From the NCBI GenBank assembly GCA_950097015.1, contig CATNEN010000024.1, positions 5,284,001-5,348,000 of the forward strand: a DNA stretch of 64,000 nucleotides. The letters run 5' to 3'. Source of the stretch: Macrostomum hystrix (lineage: Eukaryota; Platyhelminthes; Macrostomidae). Below, one piece after another: positions 55,842 through 64,000 of the stretch; position 1 is the first letter of the stretch; each line of letters starts with the position of its first letter. A program made the translations under genes and the position numbers. The notes under the pieces are model-generated. The model was not told the origin of the DNA, ran no database searches, and was given only the letters and a program-made list of their open reading frames with translations.

Positions 55842-58800
55842 TCAAATGTCGAGCGAGTCGATGACTCTCTGCAGCGAGTCCGCGGCGTCCTTGGCGGTCG
55901 GCCTGCTGTCGGGAGAGCCGCTCCAGCAGCGGTTCATTAGGTCCCACAGCGAATCCGGCATGGCTGGCAGCCGTCTGGGACGGCAGTCCATTGCACCAAT
56001 CAGCTGAATGGCTCCGATGCTGTTCGTGAGTTCCGCATATTCCGGATGCCGCCGAGCTGTGCCCTCGCTAAGGGGAGTGAGAAAATTTCTTGCTCTGTAT
56101 GCACTACATAATTCGTTGTACTCGTAAATCGTTCTATTTGTCATTGTCAAGATTCCTTGGCGATGCTGATAAACCAGGAAAACGGTGCTTACAATAAAAG
56201 AGCAAAAATAAAATTCTTTCTTAACGTTACTGAACCCTGAACCTTATTGGTTAAGCAAGTGACGCTAATTTAACTATCTTTATTAGATTTTGGAAAAATA
56301 ATATCACGCAAGCTCGAATCGTGGGGCCGAACATTCACCGTGGGGCCGAACACGTCACTAACCAGGCCCCCTATCAGCGGAACAAATTGAAGCCCTGCCA
56401 GCGTGGCTGGGACAGCGCAACCTAGAGCCTTCTGTCTAGTCATCCACGACGAGTTCTAATAATATACTCGTATTTTGCAGGAGGGCAGTGGGCACTAGCA
56501 TAGTCCGCAGCCATCGAGGAGGCCATTCTGCCCATTCCGCTGACTCCTGAGCACACACACACGCACGCACAGATACCGGCAAATACTCACAGGTAATTAT
56601 GAATCTGCCCTGAATTTCTCACCCCATGCCGAGTCCTATACTCGTAGCGCGTAACCTATACAGGTGGTCTTGTAGTACAAACAGCAGGGCCCTTTCCCGA
56701 CTTGGAGGTTTGTCGTCTGTCTAGCAGAAGACGCCAAGTGGCCCAGCCAGGCCAACGGTGCTGCTTTCGGATATTGGATGACAAAGATTGCATTTTGACA
56801 ATGTCCCCACTTTCTGGCCAATTTGTGTCTAGTCAACTTGTATTGTAATGAGTGGCCTATCTAGAGAAAAAAATAATACATATAATGGTCGTAACACAAT
56901 AATAAAGTAAAACAATAATATAAAATATAGTCCCTATCAGGGAATTTCCTCGAAACGATAGTACTTACAATAGGTACCAGAGAGCAATGCCCAAGCCAAA
57001 AATGTCGGCGCTGCTTGAGAAGCATAACTCGCCGAGGACGCTTTCTGGCGCCTGGTAGACTGGGTTGTACGTAACTCCGCCAGAGGTACCGAAGCCGGAG
57101 CACTTTAAGTAGCCAAAGCCAGCGAGCTTTACTCGATCCAGGTTTTCTGACACCTAAAGTAGAAAGGAACATTCAGAATATTTAGACACAAATAGCAAGC
57201 TGGAAAATAATAAATCAATGGCAAATTAAGAGGCGAGAACGTACCCAAACATTATGAAGCACAACATCTTTGTGTACGAGCTCGCTTCCGTGCAGGAACT
57301 GGAGAGCCTTTGCGAGCTCCAAACCGATCCTCAGACGTTGACGAACCGAGAGACTCTGCCGCTGCATCAGAGTCCATGCGTCGCAGAACATCAGCTCCGT
57401 GTACAAATCCACCGTCCAACGCTTCTCTTCAGGTCTGCTCTTGTTGATTCTCACACCGACCACACGGACGAGATTCGGGTGCTCCAGAACGCTGAAACAT
57501 AATTGAATGCATCATTTTCGAAATACAAAAGCAAAAAGAAACCTGGCTGCCTTGTGAACTATTTAATCACCTGCTGTAATGGTACACATCTGTGGCAATG
57601 TCGTCGAGGGTCGAATCGTCGGACACGATTCTCTTGGCAGCGAGCGCAGGTTGGCCGTTCTCATCCAACACTCGAAAAACCTCGCCCTGAGCTCCAGATC
57701 CAAGATTGCTCTCCGTGTCGACACGGTGTCCACGATACTTGTAATTCGTGGTCACGTCCATTGTGAACATGCACAGTCGAGCAACCTTCGGATACAGAGT
57801 CTTGATTTCGTTTCGCTCCTTCTCAGTCATCTTCATGGACATTTCAACAAGTTGTTCGGACGAGCTAATGTTGTCGAGAAACTCAATATGCTGCTTGTCG
57901 AACCATTCTTTGAGCGAGTCTACCAGACACTCGACAAGCTTCTCCTTGTCAATCGAATCTAGCATTTTGCCCGTAATTAATTTATAGTTTTTTATTTACC
58001 AAAGAATGTTATAGCATTCTGCGAGCGCAGTTGTATTTAAATTAAAATGTGTCTAGATCATTTCTCATTCACAATTTATTTTAATTGACTTACCCAAATA
58101 GAGACTCGCTTGAAACTCCTTCCATTTAAAGTCCTGAACTGGCGTGGACATCGAAAAAACAATACCTGGGCTTTTCATGACTTTCTTGAAGAAATGCTTA
58201 ATTCTGGTGAACAGTATGAGAATTGGACGAAGCATAAAATCCTGAGATGACAGTGCGGAGCCCTCGAGTAAGCTCTTCTTCAGCACCTGGTATGCAGGTG
58301 TCTGCTCCACATCCTTCTCATACTCGACTACTTTCTGTTTGAGTTCTTCCAAGTCATGAAGGCATGCCTTCAGAGCACCGCATTTCAAGTATTCGCTGAA
58401 TGTAGCAATGATTCGATCATCGATCACATTGTGAATCTCGTCGACACACTTCTTCTGTATGTCACTCTGAGACATGTCGGCTTGAATGACGCTGTCTGAG
58501 TAGCTCACTGCTTTTACCTCGTCAAGTAGGAATTGCTTCTTCTCGGCAAAGAACTTTTTCACCTGAGTTCGAAACTCACTTCGATGCCGCTCTACAATGG
58601 CCTTCGACTGCTCGTGAACTTCTTGCTCCAACTTCTTGATCTGGAAGACTGCCTTCTTCTTGCGTTGATTTGACTCTTTGATGTCGGTGGCCTTCTCCAT
58701 GAACAATGTCAGGATCTGACAGTGGACACCAGTCAGACCTGCACCAGCACTCACGATGAGATTCCTGAACTGATCCTGAGCGAACTTCAGGATTCTGATC

Positions 58801-60818
58801 TTTACTTCTTCGAACTGCTTGACCCACTTTGAGTTCTCCATCTCTTTGAGTACTTCTGAGTCAATGTTTCCCGTTTTGATCATGAGATCCTTCTTGCGCC
58901 GGAATCGCCTCATTTCCCAACACGACACGCAACAAAACTTTTGACAGGTTTGTCTCGTGTCACTCTGGTTGATGTAACCTAGTCGCTGCAACTTTGAGAA
59001 GACTCGCTCTGCTTTCTCCTCTTCAATCTCTTCCTTGCTTCTCTCTGAACTTCTGGCAGTTTCGGAAGACACATCCATCTTGCTGACAAGATAGAATACC
59101 TCAGCTCCAATCTCTGGTAGTTGAATTACTTTTAAATCCTTTTGGGCCTGAAATTTTTACATTTCTGTTAAGAGTTTTATGCCTTTATGCATCAGAAGTT
59201 TTTCAGCATTTTATGGCCGGTGGGTAAGATGCTGGGAGCCGCACTAAAACTCTCAAAACTTACTGCTAGAGTGACGCCGGCGTTTGAGTCGATGACGTAG
59301 ATGATGATCGGCAAGAACGAGTCAATCGCTCCTAGCGTCAGCGAGTCCAGTGACGAGTTCTCATTCAGTCCGGGCGAGTCGATGATGTCGATGCCGTGTC
59401 GCAGGAACTCACTCTTGATGCCGGCCTCGACCGTCGAGCTGATGAGCTGCTCGTTCTCCCGATCCTCGTCCCCCAGTTTCACCAGGTCCTCATTGATTGG
59501 CGGTTTCTCGATGTACTGGACATCTCCGATCTGCTCTCCCGTCTTTGATCGCACGAGCACGTAGATTCGATCGGAGTAGGTGAGCCGAGTGACTCGAGCA
59601 GTGCACGGAGACTGCGACTGGGCCACGAAGGTGCCACCTTAATATGAATGGGCTTTTTATATGATGGTGGATTTTGCTTTTGCACAAAGCTATCATGCGA
59701 CAACGTGTCTGAAAGTGACACTTTTTTCGTTTCATTTGTGCTTTGCAAAATTGACTAGTTTACTGTTACGAAGAACAGAAAAATAAACGTTTTTGGGGAT
59801 TGAATTCAACAGTGCTTTTTTAGCGTTTTGTTGTTGCACGTTGCGAGTACATATCTGTCTTACTCTCACATTAGTTTGACAACAAATAAAATAGAATACT
59901 TAATCCCCTCTGACTCTCAGGGCCGCAATGGGGACAGGCACCTTTGATTTTTCGTGTTTTGTCAGATGTTGGTGGGTCCACCCATAGACTATCGTACAGT
60001 CTGTTTTAAGCTGAAGGCCCAATGATACATAGTAAAAGCCGTATACACGTAGGACGCTTGTAAATTAAAAGTACAAACAAATAGAAAATTTGATTAACTA
60101 CTAAAGCATATTCAAATCATTTTAGAAATAAAAAACTCTAGAAACACTTTAGCGTTGCGTATAGTCCGGCAATTTTCTGTAGTAACTCATATTTTGTCTA
60201 TGGTCTGGTCTCATAAATCGTGACTCAAGAAGGAGCCAATTATGATTTATCGGGCCAGAAATAGAGGCCAATTAATGAACCCTTTTCTATGGCCTTCTTA
60301 ATGAACATGTAAGCTCTTTAGTGCTGCATAGAGTGGTTCAAAAGGTTTCATTTTATAACATTCACCGAATTAGTTGTAAGGTCGAAATTATCTTTTCAAT
60401 AGAACCGGGATTCAGCGGGTTTTATAATACACGTCTACTGTATATTCCTTATGTTCCGAAAATCCATAAAATTTTCTAAAAGCTTGAAAGAATTATTTTA
60501 GAGAGCCTTTCCTCGCTCACCAAGAAGCTCGTTGATGAAGGAGCTCTTGCCAGACTTAGTCTGTCCAGCAATGATGATGCAAGGCCTTGTGTTGCCATCT
60601 GACACGGTCTGATTGCCTTTGAAGAGCTGTTTGACGGCAGTTTCCACAGACTGTAGCTTGAGATTCTGCCGCAGCTGGGCAGCGAACTCCGGGGTTAGGC
60701 TGGCGCAGATCGCGCCATCTAGCAGGGACTGCACGCTCCGCAGCTGCTCGCTGAGCAAGTCGCGGCTGACGTCAAAGTCGGAGATTTCCTGCTCCAAGGA
60801 GCCGGCTCGTGTTGCCAT
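55842..60818 (-). CDS. DSTYK-like protein: dynamin-like GTPase plus kinase domain with lost DFG
   Basis: Seven minus-strand exons join in phase: 60521-60818, 59264-59637, 58094-59147, 57571-57958, 57245-57491, 56969-57153 and 55842-56067, giving 923 aa, close to the roughly 930 aa of vertebrate DSTYK (dusty kinase). The N-terminal half is a GTPase: P-loop GQTKSGKSS (85-93), switch region GGTFVAQSQSPCTARVT, G3 DSPG (186-189) and G4 SKMD (246-249), followed by long helical, probably coiled-coil sequence to about 575. The kinase domain has glycine loop LGSGAQGEV (661-669), AAK lysine (684), catalytic loop HKDVVLHN (778-785), QAPE and a C-lobe with NRCWSGSPDSRPT. At the DFG site the sequence is AGFG (Gly 799), so the Mg-binding aspartate is gone; activity is doubtful. 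The start may lie further upstream, because a TTGCAG acceptor precedes the in-frame sequence before the ATG. A paralogue lies directly upstream. Confidence 0.87.
56472..56625 (-). mobile_element. SINE family A, copy 6, 5'-truncated
   Basis: On the minus strand it keeps the family's GGGCAGAATGGCCTCCTCG-like segment, the (GT)-rich GTGTGTGCTCAGGAGTCAGC block and the CTGCCCTCCTGCAAAATACG end. The tRNA head is missing. It lies in the intron between exons 6 and 7 of the DSTYK-like gene. Confidence 0.6.
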
Positions 60819-60858
60819 ATCCGTGATAGTTCCGAGCTGCTCTGCAATGCCTGACTAG

Positions 60859-62900
60859 TAAGGATGATTTTATTTTGGTTGCTGACAGCTGTTATAAGAG
60901 ATACGAGCTACACCTTGTGACGCATGTAGTCAATTGCGGTAAGGAGCACATGAAATGCCTGGCAATCTGCTTCGCATGCTAAATAGCTGTAAAAGGCTCT
61001 TACAATGTTTAGCTCCAACTGCAACCCCTATACAGTTTGACTATGTAGACTTAGTAGCAAACGCTTCAGCCGACGTATAGTTTCTCGTGTTTACTTTATC
61101 TCCTGTTCATTATAGTATCCACGGCCCTTCAGCCAGCAGTGATTTTTGTAATGACTGCCTGTCTGCCAGAACTGAATCCAACCAAACATACAGATTTAGT
61201 CAAGTAGTCAAGCTTGCCAATTGCCTAATAAAGTAGACCATTGCTTAGATGTTTAGCAAATTAAGCGTCACCTTATCTCCAGGCTTCCATCTGGCAAATG
61301 CAGGACAGTCCAAGCAAAGTCTAGATAATGCAGCTGCAACTGCTGATCATTTCAACTTTTGTTTAAGCCATTCTCGGTGTATGAGGCTGCATAATTTCGC
61401 GATCGAGCCCGCTGAACGATTGATGTCGCAGGAAGCTGGAAATTAGTTTGGCATTGCCAAGACTAACCTTGATTGAATCTTTAGCTATGAACTGCACAGA
61501 ATTAGCATCTGAAGCGATTCATTTCAAACTAAACTCCACAACACTCCATATAATATTTTAAAGTCCAACTAAACAAACCGTTTACCAACGAATCTAATCT
61601 GTGCGTGGCAATCTCGATGGCTACCGATGCTAAAATTGCTGTGTATTTTTGCTGTTCACTTTCAAATTCTCAAAATAACGATGAGCTAAATTACCTTTTA
61701 ATAGCAATACCTAAGCGTGACAATGTGCGGAATGACACAAGAATAAAGAAATTATCATCAATAGTATGTGTGTGAATTGTGACAAAAATGATCAAGCCAC
61801 AATGAGCGTGGTCTTATCTGCATCGATGGTCACCATCAGTATCTACTGAAAGGTATGTTAGCTAAAATAAGTTGAAACAAAACACATGGATATGGAGTCT
61901 GGGTAAATATTTAGCTAATGAAAGCGTGGGATTTCAGTGGTATTTTAAAACGTCTTAATTATACGATTTAGATTTATTTAGGACTTCAACAACAATCTTG
62001 ATGCTAGAGAATACGGAAAAATATGCATGCTATTAATTTTGTGGATAAAACTAGGCGAAAATTATTCAAAAAGTGTCCAGGTAAATCTGATTGGGAAAAC
62101 TCTTAAACAAAGCGTATAGTGCGGACGCAAAGCTGAGCGCATACTAATTTGAAAACAAATAGTTAGATTTGCTAGGATATGTCTTGAAAACATCAATTTC
62201 TACTCAGTCAATTCTAATGAATAATAATTCAAGATTGAATATAAAAGCTGTAAAAATCTTGATTATGTAAGCATTGCCAACAATTATTAGGTTGACAGTT
62301 CTAGGCTAGGATTTACACTCACAGACATTATCATTTGTAGTACATAAATGTAAAATTTATGGGTAATCTAGAGTGCAAAGCTACGAGTACACCACAACCA
62401 TGATAGGGTCATAGCACTGTTCGGATTTGAAATCAATAACTGCACATTTTGCATGTGTCTGTGGCAAATGTAGCCTTATCACCAACTCACTGCATGCAAA
62501 ACATCGGTGAGATCTTTGTGAAGAGGAAAAGGTCTGAAAAAGTGATCCTTTTTCGTTGGTTACGAGCGTAATAGACAACTTATTATTACCTTTCTTAAAT
62601 ATGCAGATAAAGTACGGAATCGCAGGTAGCAAAATAAATTGAGGAAAATTAGCGCCTTAAGAAGATACTCAACCTCGACTGACGGCACTCAACTAGTAGT
62701 AGCTTCAAAGACGAAATTCTTGAAGTAGATCCCTTAGCAATTATGTTCTTCGTAAACATCCATCCAATCATTAATTTTCCGAGCTGACAACACAAAATAA
62801 AAAAACTGATTTGTCAATGTTTTGTGAAAAAATATTTTGTCAATAAGAACAGGAACAAAGTTTAGCCATTGTCTTAACAAAATGAAATGTTCTGCTGAAC
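60859..62900. other. Region between the two DSTYK-like genes
   Basis: About 2 kb, AT-rich, with no supported exon or repeat. It must contain the promoter, and possibly a first exon, of the 55842-60818 gene and the 3' flank of the next one. Confidence 0.35.
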
Positions 62901-63911
62901 TCACGAATTGAGCGTGTCAAATATTTTCTGCAGCTGCTCAACAGCGGCCTCTGCTGTGGGCCTGTTGTCCGGAGAGCCGCTCCAGCAGCGGCTCATCAGG
63001 TCCCACAGCGAATCCGGCATGGCGGGCAGCCGCGTGGGACGGCAGTCCAGTGCACCAGCCAGCAGAATGGCGCCAACGCTCGGCATTATCTCGACGTACT
63101 CTGGATGTCGGCGGCCAGTGCCCTCACTGTAGGGGCGCAACGTGTCGGGTGACGACACGAAAAAAATCAATAAAGCAGAATCGCTGACCAAAAATAAAAG
63201 TATGCGATTTTTTGTCAGAAAGCTTTAACAGAAGAAAGACACGTTATTTTTCCCCTGGGGAAGACAACGGGGGAATTTGAAATACCCACTGCCTACTTCA
63301 CGATAGCTCCCAAACCGTATGACCGATTTTCATGAAAGCCCAACATCTTTATTACAATGTTTCACCCTTTACGATGGACTAACTTTCAAAGCCGTCCGAC
63401 ATCAGCATCGTCGAGATATTCAACGATTCTTGTCGGAGACCCTGGTGACAAGAACAACTGACATTTTTCTGTATAAAACTTTATGAAGAATCCATGTTTG
63501 TTCGAAAATGAAAAAAGTAACAAATTAATATAATCAATCCAAAAGTGCCCTGATCTTATATTAGTGCTTGTATAAATCACTCCATTCTTTTCAATTATCA
63601 ATAGAACAAGCACACAGACTTATCCAGTCTGCATCTCAAAAATGTTGCTGTCGATTTGAGTGTGTCTCAGCCTCGACTGCAGCTGATACAAAAGACTTGA
63701 AAAATAAACTAAGCAATGAAGATGCAACTTACAATAGGTACCAGAGAGCGATGCCAAGGCTAAACACGTCAGCACTGGTGGTATAGTTCTCGCCCCGGAC
63801 CATCTCTGGCGCCAAGTAGATGGGCGTACCAACCAAGGAGCGGTTAACGAAGCCAATGCTCTTGACGAGTCCAAAGTCGGAGAGCTTAACATGAGTCAGG
63901 TCTTCGCTTAC
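62901..63911 (-). CDS. DSTYK-like kinase, paralogue 2, last two exons (partial)
   Basis: Two minus-strand exons are visible: 63733-63911 and 62901-63126. The final exon is exactly 226 bp, as in the neighbouring gene, and the intron phase (2) is the same. The encoded kinase C-terminal part has KLSDFG with intact DFG, an activation segment ending YLAPEM, ADVFSLGIALWYLL and SRCWSGSPDNRPT, and the protein ends DTLNS. Upstream exons, including the catalytic loop and any GTPase part, lie beyond the right edge. It is a tandem duplicate of the 55842-60818 gene that has kept the Mg-binding aspartate, so it may be the active member of the pair (inference). Confidence 0.85.
63275..63465 (-). repeat. Interspersed repeat D, copy 2
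   Basis: Reverse complement of the repeat at 8735-8945 with about 80 percent identity by eye. It lies in the last visible intron of paralogue 2. Confidence 0.65.
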
Positions 63912-64000
63912 CTAAAGCGAACAATGATTTTCTTAATCATAACTAAATGACAGAAAAAAGTTTTTTCACATTTTATATTTATTCGATTAAGCTACTCAGC

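Overview
The window reads as nuclear DNA of an invertebrate animal, most likely a bilaterian such as a flatworm or other lophotrochozoan (inference; the species is not identifiable from the sequence). The reasons are spliced genes with GT-AG introns and GC-rich exons in AT-rich surroundings, metazoan-specific domain combinations (bHLH-Orange, PTB plus SH2, dynamin-like GTPase plus kinase), tRNA-derived SINEs, hAT-type MITEs, an LTR-element fragment, a LINE remnant and more than a dozen minisatellite arrays. No prokaryotic gene organisation is present.

Genes, left to right. (1) 1-1345, minus: the N-terminal half or more of a pseudokinase (catalytic HRD and DFG replaced) running off the left edge. 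(2) 4941-9438, plus: a six-exon clockwork-orange-like bHLH-Orange repressor (382 aa) with a TATA box and a poly(A) signal. (3) 12389-17190, minus: an eleven-exon MBOAT lysophospholipid acyltransferase (508 aa) with one GC-AG intron. (4) 25547-38775, minus: a ten-exon DUF4140/DUF4139 protein (659 aa), possibly with a further N-terminal exon at 45716-46107. (5) 49844-52020, plus: a four-exon SH2D5-like adaptor with PTB, polyglutamine and SH2 parts (599 aa). (6) 55842-60818, minus: a seven-exon DSTYK-like protein (about 923 aa) with a dynamin-like GTPase and a kinase domain whose DFG aspartate is lost. (7) 62901-63911, minus: the last two exons of a tandem paralogue with an intact DFG, continuing past the right edge. 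Exons were joined by hand; in genes 2-6 every junction keeps reading phase and each total is a multiple of three.

Mobile and repetitive DNA. At 17443-22645 lies a 5.2 kb inverted-repeat (foldback-like) element whose arms are built from a 176-bp satellite, 11 copies on the left and about 4 on the right, around the 5' part of an LTR retrotransposon (LTR, primer-binding site, gag). A decayed LINE reverse transcriptase abuts it. A 1.5 kb inverted-repeat element with its own TATA box and ORFs sits in a cwo-like intron. An hAT-type MITE with a perfect 8-bp target duplication carries an (AATCT)n array inside the DUF4139 gene. Two tRNA-derived SINE families (A and B) are scattered throughout.

Minisatellites (units of 14, 17, 20, 26, 28, 29, 30, 32, 42, 44 and 49 bp) fill introns and gene borders, several ending within tens of bases of a splice site or poly(A) signal. 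No functional cluster links the genes; they look like unrelated neighbours apart from the tandem DSTYK-like pair.
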